NCBI GenBank assembly: GCA_030039005.1
Contig: JASHQT010000045.1
Span: 1 to 19,789 of the forward strand
DNA: 19,789 nucleotides
Origin: Bryobacteraceae bacterium
Lineage (GTDB): Bacteria > Acidobacteriota > Terriglobia > Bryobacterales > Bryobacteraceae
Direction of reading: 5' to 3'
Positions within the stretch are counted from its first letter, which is position 1. Each line of letters begins with the position of its first letter. The translations under genes and the position numbers were made by a program. This document shows positions 8,186 to 15,327 of this stretch, piece after piece. The notes below the pieces were generated by a model. The model worked only from the letters and a program-made list of their open reading frames with translations. It was not told where the DNA came from and did no database searches.

Positions 8186-8839
8186 ATGCGCTTCCTCAAT
8201 CGTCAGGATGCCGGCCGGCAACTGGCGGCGAAACTGGCCGGCTACGCGAGCGACCCCAGCGTACTGGTCCTAGGACTGCCGCGCGGAGGCGTGCCTGTAG
8301 CGTACGAAGTGGCGCGGGCGTTGCAGGCGCCGCTGGATGTGTTCGTGGTGCGCAAACTCGGCGTCCCCGGGCATCGTGAGCTGGCGATGGGCGCGATTGC
8401 GAGCGGCGGCGCGCGCATCCTCAACCGGGATGTCATTGACGCTCTGCGGATTCGGCCGGCCGCGGTGGACGCCGTCGCCCGGGGCGAGCTGCAGGAAATC
8501 GAGCGCCAGGAAGAGGTCTTTCGCGGAAATGCACCGCTGCCGGAATTCTCGGGGCGGACGCTGATTGTCGTGGATGACGGATTGGCCACGGGATCCACGA
8601 TGCGCGCGGCCATTCAGGCGCTGCGCCAAAGCCATCCGGCGCGAATCGTCGCCGCCGTTCCGGTGGCCGCGGCGGAAACCGTGCGCCGTTTGCGCGGAGA
8701 AGCCGACGGTGTGATTTGCTTGAGCGCGCCGCTCGATTTTCACGCCGTCAGCATGTGGTACGACGATTTTTCGCAAACCAGCGATGAGGAAGTGCGCACG
8801 CTGCTCGAAGCGAACACGACCGTATCGCGCATGGCTTGA
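8186..8839 (+). CDS. Phosphoribosyltransferase-fold protein (COG1926 type)
   Basis: The predicted protein has 217 residues. Numbered from the ATG at 8186, the PRPP-binding signature VDDGLATGST lies at 129-138 after a hydrophobic strand (RTLIVV), and the first-strand motif LPRGGVPVAYEVA is at about 32-44. The hood-like region MGAIASGGARILN sits between them. These features define a type I phosphoribosyltransferase related to COG1926; the nucleobase, if any, is unknown. The start is uncertain: in-frame ATGs also occur at 8180 and 8150, and none has a strong Shine-Dalgarno. 8186 is preferred because MRFLNRQDAGRQLA looks like the family's N-terminus. The downstream alpha/beta hydrolase starts 21 nt after the stop; the two families are fused in mycobacterial Rv0571c, so they probably act together. 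Confidence 0.85.
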   Translation: MRFLNRQDAGRQLAAKLAGYASDPSVLVLGLPRGGVPVAYEVARALQAPLDVFVVRKLGVPGHRELAMGAIASGGARILNRDVIDALRIRPAAVDAVARGELQEIERQEEVFRGNAPLPEFSGRTLIVVDDGLATGSTMRAAIQALRQSHPARIVAAVPVAAAETVRRLRGEADGVICLSAPLDFHAVSMWYDDFSQTSDEEVRTLLEANTTVSRMA

Positions 8840-8850
8840 GCGTTGATAGC

Positions 8851-8856
8851 AGGAGG
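8851..8856 (+). promoter_or_regulatory. Shine-Dalgarno deciding the hydrolase start
   Basis: AGGAGG lies 4 nt before the ATG at 8861. It is a near-perfect anti-16S match and fixes that ATG as the start, rather than the in-frame TTG at 8843, which lies upstream of the site. Confidence 0.75.
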
Positions 8857-8860
8857 GATC

Positions 8861-9529
8861 ATGGGACAGGTTGGACAAGCCATTGAACACGCCCCGGTGA
8901 TGGTGAAGGCCGGTGCGGCGCAACTGGAGGGCTATTTGAGCGTTCCCACCGCGGCGGCGGGCATCGTGGCATTCGCTCACGGCAGCGGCAGCTCGCGCCA
9001 CAGCCCGCGCAACCGTTACGTGGCCGATATCCTCAACGAAGCCGGCCTGGCGACGCTGCTCATCGATTTGCTGAACGCGGACGAACAGGAAGTGGACCTG
9101 CAGACGGCGCGGCTTCGATTCGATATTCCCTTCCTCGCCGGACGGCTGGTTGCTATCACGCAATGGCTGCGCGAGCAGCCGCAGGTCTCGGCGCTTAAGA
9201 CCGGCTACTTCGGGGCCAGCACGGGAGCGGGCGCGGCGCTGGTGGCGGCCGCGGAACTGCCCCAGATGATCCAGGCGGTGGTATCGCGCGGCGGCAGGCC
9301 GGATCTGGCGGGAGATGCGCTCGAGCGCGTGGAGGCGCCGACGCTGGCGATCGTGGGCGGAAACGACCGGTACGTTCTGGAGCTGAACCGCCACGCGCTA
9401 GCTCGGATGCATGGCGTGACGGCGCTCGAAGTGATTCCTGGCGCGACGCACTTATTCGAAGAGCGCGGCGCGTTGGAGAAAGTAGCCAAGCTGGCGCGGG
9501 ACTGGTTCACCGAGAAGCTGGGCTATTGA
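8861..9529 (+). CDS. Alpha/beta hydrolase, dienelactone-hydrolase-like
   Basis: This is a 222-residue cytosolic alpha/beta hydrolase. The oxyanion-hole segment is FAHGSGSSRHSPRN (38-51). The nucleophile elbow is GYFGASTGAGAAL, with Ser120 in GASTG. The acid is Asp169 in IVGGNDRYV and the catalytic base His197 in PGATHLFEE, in the order and spacing expected for the fold. The overall pattern resembles dienelactone hydrolase relatives, although those often have a Cys nucleophile; here it is Ser, so esterase or acyl hydrolase activity is more likely. It has a strong ribosome binding site and follows the phosphoribosyltransferase at short distance, so the two are probably co-transcribed. The substrate is unknown. 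A convergent gene ends 68 bases downstream; no clear terminator hairpin with a U-tract was seen between them. Confidence 0.87.
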   Translation: MGQVGQAIEHAPVMVKAGAAQLEGYLSVPTAAAGIVAFAHGSGSSRHSPRNRYVADILNEAGLATLLIDLLNADEQEVDLQTARLRFDIPFLAGRLVAITQWLREQPQVSALKTGYFGASTGAGAALVAAAELPQMIQAVVSRGGRPDLAGDALERVEAPTLAIVGGNDRYVLELNRHALARMHGVTALEVIPGATHLFEERGALEKVAKLARDWFTEKLGY

Positions 9530-9597
9530 GGAACTCGCGCAAAACGGAGCGGACCGCGTTATTTGTCGAAAGGGACGGAGGGCCTGCCCCGTGCCGC

Positions 9598-10521
9598 CTA
9601 GCCTTGCTGCGGGCCGCGCAAAATCGCGGCTTCCTTAATCCTCGCTAATTCCCGGCGCGCGATGGCGGCCCAGGCGCTGCCGGGGTCCATCGTCAGATAG
9701 GCCTTCCAGTGGCGTACGGCTTTCAAAGGGTGCCCCATGGCCTGGTAGAGCAGCGCGATGTTGTAATGCGCGTCGGCGTAGCGGGGATGGATGGCGAGGG
9801 CGGCCTGATAGTGTTCGAGCGCCGCCGGGCGATCGCCGCGCTCGTCGTACAAATTGCCGAGATTGAAGTGCGCCAGAGCGTATTGCGGGTCCACTTCCAC
9901 GGCTTTGCGATAGAACCGCTCGGCCTGGCGCCAATCCCGTGCGTTGAAGAACAGCGTTCCCAGGTTCACCAGCGCTCCCGCGGAATGGGGATCGATCTCG
10001 GCGGCCTTTTGATACGCCTCAATCACCTCGTTCAGCGGCGCGCCGCGTTGCTCCAGCTCCAGACCTTTTTCGAACCATTGCTCGGCTTCGCGCCGCGACT
10101 TCGCCCGGCGCGCGGCTTCGGATTCCTCGTTCGGGCGGGGGAACGCCAACAGCTTGGTAATCTCGGCCTGATCGAAATTGAGAATCAGTTGGCCCGAGAT
10201 AGCCTCCATTTTCTTGTCGCCGGCGAATTGGACCTCAATCCTTTTGCCTTGCGAATAGATCTTCACTTCCGTGAGCGGATTCTCGAACTCGCGAAAATGC
10301 CTGCGCACCGCGTGAACCGCTTTGCGGATCTGTACGCCGGAGACTTTGCTGTTGCGGAGACCAACCAGGGTCCGCAGCGCCAAAATGTCGGAAAAACTGA
10401 AGGCGCCGCCCGAGGGCAGCAGATTTTGTTTCTCCCAGCTTTCGAGCTGACGCTTGGAAACGCCTAATTGCCGGCGGACGTCATCGCGCGAGTAGGCCTG
10501 CTGGGTTGCTGGAGCGGGCAC
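9598..10521 (-). CDS. MerR-type HTH and TPR fusion protein
   Basis: This 307-residue protein starts at a GTG. Residues 9-75 form a MerR-like DNA-binding domain: YSRDDVRRQLGVSKRQLESW is the helix-turn-helix, followed by a wing (NLLPSGGAFSFSDILALRTL) and helices matching the MerR dimer arm. A middle segment (about 82-125) has beta-like stretches such as KIYSQGKRIEVQFAG. A charged helix (about 131-150) precedes four tetratricopeptide repeats at about 145-178, 181-213, 214-247 and 248-281, with typical signatures ALVNLGTLFFNARDWRQAE and AHFNLGNLYDERGDRPAAL. It is probably a transcription regulator whose TPR array receives a protein signal rather than a small ligand; the target is not evident. It is preceded by a TAAACT hexamer exactly 6 nt from the GTG, suggesting a leaderless transcript. 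Confidence 0.85.
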   Translation of the reverse strand: MPAPATQQAYSRDDVRRQLGVSKRQLESWEKQNLLPSGGAFSFSDILALRTLVGLRNSKVSGVQIRKAVHAVRRHFREFENPLTEVKIYSQGKRIEVQFAGDKKMEAISGQLILNFDQAEITKLLAFPRPNEESEAARRAKSRREAEQWFEKGLELEQRGAPLNEVIEAYQKAAEIDPHSAGALVNLGTLFFNARDWRQAERFYRKAVEVDPQYALAHFNLGNLYDERGDRPAALEHYQAALAIHPRYADAHYNIALLYQAMGHPLKAVRHWKAYLTMDPGSAWAAIARRELARIKEAAILRGPQQG

Positions 10522-10527
10522 GGTGAA

Positions 10528-10533
10528 AGTTTA
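10528..10533 (-). promoter_or_regulatory. -10 element for leaderless HTH-TPR gene
   Basis: Minus-strand TAAACT (10533-10528) is separated by exactly 6 nt from the GTG at 10521. The predicted transcript start would therefore coincide with the start codon. No Shine-Dalgarno is present. The -35 region (near 10551-10556) is poor, so the call rests on the -10 and its spacing. Confidence 0.45.
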
Positions 10534-10557
10534 ACAAACTGCGGCTGAGCCGGGACC

Positions 10558-11059
10558 TCAGCCGATGTCGAACAGTTCGGCGACCGGCACGCAGATGCCG
10601 GGATCGCTGGTGGTGAGGACGCCGGATTCGGCATCCACCAGTCCGGCCTTCGTCGCGACGTAGCCTTTGCGCAGCCGGGGATTGATGATCCAGACGTAGG
10701 GGACGCCGAAATGAAGGTAGTCGTCGATCTTCTCGAGAATGTAGTCGGCCGTGTCCTCGTCGGAGAGAATTTCGACGCAAAGATGCGGAGGCGCAGTGAA
10801 GATCTCGCCTTGGGTTTGGGACCGCTTGATCCACGGTGAGGTCCGGAACACGAATCCGCGTGGGACTGACCTGGACACGCACCCCAGGGAAACTTCCAAT
10901 GTCACCACGTTTCGAGAGATCGTGAAGAGAACCGATCAGGGCTCTCATGATTCTGCTATGTGTTCGTGTGCCGAGATTCCGCTCAATCAGCGCACCGTCA
11001 GCGAATTCACGATCCGGGTGATAGCTGGTGTTCAAATACTGATCGATGGTTTTCGTCAT
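10558..11059 (-). pseudogene. Uma2 family (DUF820, PD-(D/E)XK-like) nuclease, split by a one-base frameshift
   Basis: The first 82 codons from the ATG at 11059 encode MTKTIDQYLNTSYHPDREF, then RVQVSPTRIRVPDLTV, the N-terminal half of Uma2 proteins including the Pro-Asp of the predicted active site. The family sequence then continues in another frame: EIFTAPPHLCVEILSDED, KIDDYLHFGVPYVWIINP and CVPVAELFDIG, stopping at 10558. Removing one base in the GGGTTTGGG run (10812-10820, plus strand) joins the halves into about 166 residues, with 12 residues between VPD and IFT as I recall for relatives. This is either a real one-base insertion, a sequencing error in short homopolymers or, less likely, programmed slippage. 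The ATG overlaps the TGA of the upstream nucleotidyltransferase gene. Uma2 proteins are multicopy endonuclease-like proteins of unclear role. Confidence 0.82.
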
Positions 11060-12417
11060 TGGTTGATGGCCGGCGCACCGAACACGGATCGCACCAGTGC
11101 CAAGCCCTCTTCCTTGCTGTGAATCCGCTGCTCCAGTTGCGCGTCTTCGGCCAGCTCCAGCATGCGCGAGAAATCCGGGCCGGGCTTATAGCCGGCAGCG
11201 ATCAAATCGTCGCCGGTCACCAGCCGCGGAGGGCGCAGTTCCTCGGGCGGCGATTGTTCAAAGCGGGCCTTGGCCAATTCATAATTTCCCAAATGCCCGT
11301 GGCTGGACGTGCAGTCCAACCGGTGCAGCTCCAGGTGCTCCTCGAACGCGGGCAGGCGCAGCATGCGTTTCAGCGTGCTTTCACGCATCTGATGGACGTG
11401 CGAAAACCGCATGTGATTGGCGATGAGCGCCATCACCTGATCGACCTCCGCGTTGGAGAACCGCAGGCGGTTGAGGATGTCGCGCGCGATGCGCTCGCCC
11501 AACTCCACATGCCCGTCGAACCGGATGCGGTCCGCCACGCGAAATGTCCCGGGCTTGCCGACGTCGTGCAGCAGAACGCCGAGCGCGAGCGTGGCCGACG
11601 GCGCGCGCAGTCCATCCAGCATGATCAGCGTGTGGATCCAGACGTCGCCTTCAGGATGAAATTCCGGCGGCTGCGCGACGCCCTTCATGGCCGCCACTTC
11701 CGGCAGAATGTCGCCCAGAAGGCCCGAGGAATCCATCAATTCGAACCCGCGCCGCGCGCCTCCTTCGGTGAGGATGCGGACCAACTCGTCGCGGATTCGT
11801 TCGGGAGAGACGCGCAGGATTTTCGCGTGCAGCTTCTGAATGGCCGCGAAGGTAGCCGGTTCGATCTCGAAGCCGAACCGCGCCGCGAAACGCACGGCGC
11901 GCAGCATCCGCAGATGGTCTTCTTCAAAGCGGCGCTCCGGATCGCCGATGGCGCGAATCAGGCCTGCACGGAGGTCCGGCAGGCCGCCGACAAAATCCAC
12001 GACCTGGGAAGACAAGGGCGAAGAGGAATACAACGGAGACGAGGAATCGAGGAACAATGGGTCTAGTAAGAGCGCGTTGATGGTGAAATCGCGGCGCAGA
12101 ACATCCTGCTTCGGATCTGTTTCAAACACAACATGGCCGGGGTGTCGCCCATCCAAATAGGAATGATCGCTGCGAAACGTGGCGATCTCGATGCCGTCCA
12201 CCAGAACCACTCCAAACTGCGCGCCCACCAGTTGCGCCCGCGGAAACAGCCGCTGCAGCTCGTGCGGCGGTGCATCGGTTGAGATATCATAATCAGACGG
12301 CTCGCGTCCCAAGATCAGGTCGCGCACGCACCCGCCGACCAGCCAGGCCTGGAAGCCGTGCGAGCGCAACTCGTACGCGATTTCTACGGCCCTCGTTCGG
12401 CTCGACTTCGGACTCAT
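11056..12417 (-). CDS. CCA tRNA nucleotidyltransferase/poly(A) polymerase family protein (class II) with HD-like domain
   Basis: This 453-residue class II nucleotidyltransferase adds CCA to tRNA 3' ends, or A tails to RNA; sequence alone does not settle which. The signature VGGCVRDLILGREPSDYDIS (27-46) supplies the catalytic Asp pair in DYD (42 and 44). RRDFTINAL (108-116) is the motif before the neck, and GDPERRFEEDHLRMLRAVRF (158-177) recognises the base. An HD-type domain follows, with His262 and LLHDVGKPGTF (His284-Asp285), as in the metal-dependent phosphohydrolase part of longer CCA enzymes. An unusual Ser/Pro-rich insert, LFLDSSSPLYSSSPLSS (121-137), replaces a short loop between the palm strands. 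The stop overlaps the Uma2 ATG. The head of the gene faces the APC transporter across 44 bases. Confidence 0.9.
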   Translation of the reverse strand: MSPKSSRTRAVEIAYELRSHGFQAWLVGGCVRDLILGREPSDYDISTDAPPHELQRLFPRAQLVGAQFGVVLVDGIEIATFRSDHSYLDGRHPGHVVFETDPKQDVLRRDFTINALLLDPLFLDSSSPLYSSSPLSSQVVDFVGGLPDLRAGLIRAIGDPERRFEEDHLRMLRAVRFAARFGFEIEPATFAAIQKLHAKILRVSPERIRDELVRILTEGGARRGFELMDSSGLLGDILPEVAAMKGVAQPPEFHPEGDVWIHTLIMLDGLRAPSATLALGVLLHDVGKPGTFRVADRIRFDGHVELGERIARDILNRLRFSNAEVDQVMALIANHMRFSHVHQMRESTLKRMLRLPAFEEHLELHRLDCTSSHGHLGNYELAKARFEQSPPEELRPPRLVTGDDLIAAGYKPGPDFSRMLELAEDAQLEQRIHSKEEGLALVRSVFGAPAINQ

Positions 12418-12423
12418 AAGATC

Positions 12424-12434
12424 ATCGTAGGATA
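12424..12434 (-). promoter_or_regulatory. Promoter -10 region for the nucleotidyltransferase gene
   Basis: On the minus strand, overlapping hexamers TATCCT (12434-12429) and TACGAT (12429-12424) precede the ATG at 12417. TACGAT leaves exactly 6 nt to the start codon. Either would give a leader of 0-5 nt. No Shine-Dalgarno is seen. The choice between them is not possible by eye. Confidence 0.35.
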
Positions 12435-12451
12435 GTACATTCTGTCTTAAG

Positions 12452-12457
12452 TAGAAT
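12452..12457 (+). promoter_or_regulatory. -10 element for the APC transporter gene
   Basis: TAGAAT at 12452-12457 is a good -10 hexamer. It ends 4 nt before the ATG at 12462, so a transcript starting at the usual distance would begin near 12464, within that codon. This raises the possibility that translation starts at the in-frame ATG at 12480 instead. Confidence 0.5.
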
Positions 12458-12461
12458 ATTC

Positions 12462-14705
12462 ATGGGAACACGCCCCGTAATGTCAGGAGTCGGGAAGCCC
12501 TCATCCACTACCGCCAAAGTCGTGGTAGCCACCACCGTTGCTCTTTCCTTTATCAGCTTTTGGCGCGGCGCATCGATCGTTCTAGCCGACCTGGCATCGT
12601 CGGCGTTCTACGCCGGTGGCATCGCCGAGACGGCGGTGGGACCCGCGGCGCCCTGGTTCGTTCTGGGCGTCATGCTGTTCAGCTTCGCCGTGCGCTCGGT
12701 CTACATGGAAAGCTGCAGCATGTTCGTGCGCGGTGGCGTGTACATCGTGGTGAAGGACAGCATGGGACCGTTCGTGGCGCGGCTCTCGGTCTCGTCGCTG
12801 GTGTTCGATTACATCCTCACCGGCCCCATCAGCGTGGTCAGCGCGGGACAGTATCTGGGGCACCTGCTGGATGAGATCGCGAAGATGCTGGGCCAGTCGT
12901 TCCCGATCAACGTGAACTATTTCGCCGCGTTCTTCGCCGTGCTGGTCACGGTTTACTTCTGGTGGATGAATATCAAGGGGATTCACGAATCGAGCGGCAA
13001 GGCGCTGCGGATCATGCAAATTACCACTGTAATGGTGGTGGCGCTGGTGATCTGGTGCCCGCTCACGATCTTGCTGCGCGGCCACATCACGCTTCCACCG
13101 TCGCCGTTGCCGCGGAATTTGCAATTCACCAACGAATCGCTGGGTTGGTTCAAAGGAACGATCTTCCCGGCGATTCCCGTGATCGCGCTGATTATCGGGT
13201 TCGGCCATTCCCTGCTCTCGATGAGCGGCTTTGAGACATTGGCGCAGGTCTATCGCGAAATCGCCTATCCGAAGATGAAGAACCTGAAGATCACCGCGAA
13301 TATCGTCTGCTGGTATGCGGTGATCTGCACCGGCGTGATCACGGTGTTCGCAGGCATCATCATCAGCCCCTCCGACATTCGCGATAAGTTCTCCGACGAT
13401 CTGCTGGGCGGATTGGCGATGCGCCTGGCCGGGCCGGAATTATTGCGGCTGGCGTTCCACGTCTTCGTTGTGGTGGTGGGAATTCTGATTCTGTCGGGAG
13501 CGGTGAACACGTCCATTATCGGCGCCAACGGCGTGCTGAATCGCGTGGCCGAGGACGGCGTTCTGCTGGATTGGTTCCGCAAGCCACACAAGCGCTTCGG
13601 CACCACCTATCGCATCGTGAATCTAATCGTGCTGCTGCAATTGGCCACAATCATCCTGAGCCGCGGCGACGTGTACCTGCTCGGCGAAGCGTACGCGTTC
13701 GGCGTGGTGTGGAGCTTCTTCCTGAAGTCGCTCGGCGTGCTGGTGCTGCGATACCAGCGCCACGATCAGGAATACAAATTCCCGATCAACCTCCGGCTGG
13801 GAAGCTTTGAGCTTCCGATCGGTTTGGGTGTCACCGCATTGATCCTGGGTTTCGTGGCGGTCGCTAACCTTTTCTCGAAGGAATATGCCACGATTTACGG
13901 CGTCGCGTTCACGCTGGCGGTGTTCGCCGTGTTCACGCTTTCCGAGCACGTGAACGCGAAAAAGCGCAAGCTGACCGAAGAACACAAGACGCTCGAAGAA
14001 TTCAATCTCGATCATCAGCCGCAGGTGAACACTGCCACGCTGCACGCGCGCCCGGCATGCGTTCTGGTGGCGGTACGCGATTATCGCAACATGGAGCATC
14101 TCAAGAAGGTGCTCGAAAAGATCAACCTGCGGCGTCACGATATTGTAGTGATGACCGTGCGCACCATTTCCACGGGCGCCGGCGAATACGACTTAGCTGA
14201 CGAGCAGATCTTCAGCGATTACGAAAAGGAGCTGTTCAGTCACGTAGTCGAAATGGCGGAAAAAGAAGGCAAGCCGGTGGAGTTGCTGGTGGTGCCGGCC
14301 GTAAATCCCTTCGACGCCATGGTGCAGACCGCCTCCCGCTTGAAAGCGTCGCGCCTGGTGACCGGCGTTTCAGCCAAGATGACATCGGAGGAGCTAGCGC
14401 GCAAGATCGGGTTGGCATGGGAGAGCCAGCCGGAACCGCGGCACGCGTTTTCGCTCGAAATCATCAGCAAGGATCGGCCTTCCACCTACGTGAACCTGGG
14501 CCCCCACCCTCCGCGGTTGTGGCCCGAGGATGTCGACCGGCTGCACGAGCTGTGGCTGCGATTGAGCGATAACGAAGCGCTGGGTTCGCGGCTGCACCAT
14601 CGCGATATCGTGGGCCTGGCGTTGCGCCGGCTGGAGAAGGATCTCGCCGATGGCAAGCGCGAGGATGTAATGGGCGACCTCGATAAAGAGCTGCGCAAGG
14701 ACTGA
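12462..14705 (+). CDS. APC superfamily transporter with cytosolic C-terminal domain
   Basis: This 747-residue protein has about twelve hydrophobic segments within residues 20-510. The N-terminal part resembles amino acid-polyamine-organocation permeases: VVVATTVALSFISFWRG, then a substrate-binding-type first helix and FDYILTGPISVVSAGQYLG. Charged residues (LSEHVNAKKRKLTEEHKTL, near 490-515) mark the membrane exit. Residues 531-735 form a soluble domain beginning ACVLVAVRDYRNMEHLKKVL, with alternating strands and helices resembling universal-stress-protein folds. Some APC transporters carry such regulatory domains, so it may sense nucleotide or stress. It is in the inner membrane; the substrate cannot be assigned. 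Start uncertainty: the ATG at 12462 sits 4 nt after a -10, and an in-frame ATG at 12480 would leave a short leader. Confidence is high for the class, low for the transport specificity. Confidence 0.83.
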   Translation: MGTRPVMSGVGKPSSTTAKVVVATTVALSFISFWRGASIVLADLASSAFYAGGIAETAVGPAAPWFVLGVMLFSFAVRSVYMESCSMFVRGGVYIVVKDSMGPFVARLSVSSLVFDYILTGPISVVSAGQYLGHLLDEIAKMLGQSFPINVNYFAAFFAVLVTVYFWWMNIKGIHESSGKALRIMQITTVMVVALVIWCPLTILLRGHITLPPSPLPRNLQFTNESLGWFKGTIFPAIPVIALIIGFGHSLLSMSGFETLAQVYREIAYPKMKNLKITANIVCWYAVICTGVITVFAGIIISPSDIRDKFSDDLLGGLAMRLAGPELLRLAFHVFVVVVGILILSGAVNTSIIGANGVLNRVAEDGVLLDWFRKPHKRFGTTYRIVNLIVLLQLATIILSRGDVYLLGEAYAFGVVWSFFLKSLGVLVLRYQRHDQEYKFPINLRLGSFELPIGLGVTALILGFVAVANLFSKEYATIYGVAFTLAVFAVFTLSEHVNAKKRKLTEEHKTLEEFNLDHQPQVNTATLHARPACVLVAVRDYRNMEHLKKVLEKINLRRHDIVVMTVRTISTGAGEYDLADEQIFSDYEKELFSHVVEMAEKEGKPVELLVVPAVNPFDAMVQTASRLKASRLVTGVSAKMTSEELARKIGLAWESQPEPRHAFSLEIISKDRPSTYVNLGPHPPRLWPEDVDRLHELWLRLSDNEALGSRLHHRDIVGLALRRLEKDLADGKREDVMGDLDKELRKD

Positions 14706-14754
14706 AGCCCGGCCGCCGCAAATCGCTCCCGCTCCTGGCGCGACCTCCATCCTG

Positions 14755-14760
14755 TATACT
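14755..14760 (+). promoter_or_regulatory. -10 element for the redoxin operon
   Basis: TATACT, preceded directly by TG, sits 12 nt before the ATG at 14773. The predicted leader is about 6 nt, too short for a normal ribosome binding site, and none is visible. The -35 is poor. Confidence 0.5.
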
Positions 14761-14772
14761 CAGAATTTCGTT

Positions 14773-15327
14773 ATGCGCGCATTTACCATCGCAACCTTAA
14801 TTCTGGCGGCCGGCTCCCTCTGGTGCAAACAAATGCCGGCGGCCGAAATCCCCCGCCAGTCGCCCGATTTCGCGATCAAAATGCCCGACGGCAAACAGAT
14901 CCATGTGAGCGACTATCGCGGCAAGGTTCTGGCCCTGGGGCTCATTCTCACCACTTGCCCGCATTGCCAAAAAACGACCCAAATCCTGGAGGGCATTTAC
15001 CCGCAGCTTGCGCCCAAAGGCTTTGCAGTGGTAGAAGCGGCGCTGAACCAGAATGCCGACGTCGCCGGCTTCGTGGCACAGTTTAAAGTGCCGTGGCCGG
15101 TGGGCACGGCGGAGGTGCTGCCGGCGCTCGATTACATCCAGTGGCCCAGGGACAAGCGTCCACTGGTTCCCTTCCTCGTGTTCATCGATCGCCAAGGCAT
15201 GATTCGCGCGCAATACACGGGCGTCGACGAAGCATTCTTCGCCGATGCCGTGCAGGAGCAGCACATCCGCGACGAAATCACCAGGCTGTTGAGCGAACCC
15301 GTGCACAAGAGATCCGGCGGTTGGTAA
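14773..15327 (+). CDS. Secreted thioredoxin-fold redoxin (TlpA/AhpC-like) with CPHC motif
   Basis: This 184-residue protein has a Sec-type signal: Arg2, a hydrophobic stretch FTIATLILAAGSLW, then a probable cleavage site near PAA-EIP (about residue 24). Cys18 does not fit a good lipobox, because the preceding residues are Leu-Trp. The mature protein has a redoxin fold: SPDFAIKMPDGKQIHVSDYR, then GLILTTCPHCQKT with Cys62 and Cys65, and later PLVPFLVFIDRQGMIRAQYTG, which includes the cis-Pro region (LVP). CPHC is typical of periplasmic thiol oxidoreductases, so it is probably exported and acts on periplasmic thiols; the partner is unknown. The final codons overlap the TTG start of the glycerophosphodiesterase, which suggests translational coupling. 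Confidence 0.83.
   Translation: MRAFTIATLILAAGSLWCKQMPAAEIPRQSPDFAIKMPDGKQIHVSDYRGKVLALGLILTTCPHCQKTTQILEGIYPQLAPKGFAVVEAALNQNADVAGFVAQFKVPWPVGTAEVLPALDYIQWPRDKRPLVPFLVFIDRQGMIRAQYTGVDEAFFADAVQEQHIRDEITRLLSEPVHKRSGGW

Noticed and set aside
8050..8199. N-terminal extension of the DUF2760-like protein
   Set aside because: The frame stays open but the predicted residues are Cys/His/Arg-rich and unlike the family, and a clear Shine-Dalgarno precedes the TTG at 8049.
9530..9597. Possible intrinsic terminator between the converging hydrolase and HTH-TPR genes
   Set aside because: Only weak short inverted repeats (AACG/CGTT) were found and there is no T-tract.
10818..10908. The upstream part of the second Uma2 reading frame (from the ATG at 10908)
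   Set aside because: Residues encoded before the frameshift site in this frame (VTLEVSLGCVSRSVPRG) do not match Uma2, whereas the other frame does. The ATG is not a real start for an independent gene.
10960..12066. 368-codon plus-strand frame opposite the CCA enzyme
   Set aside because: It is rich in Gln, Arg and His, has no motifs, and mirrors the clear minus-strand catalytic signatures.
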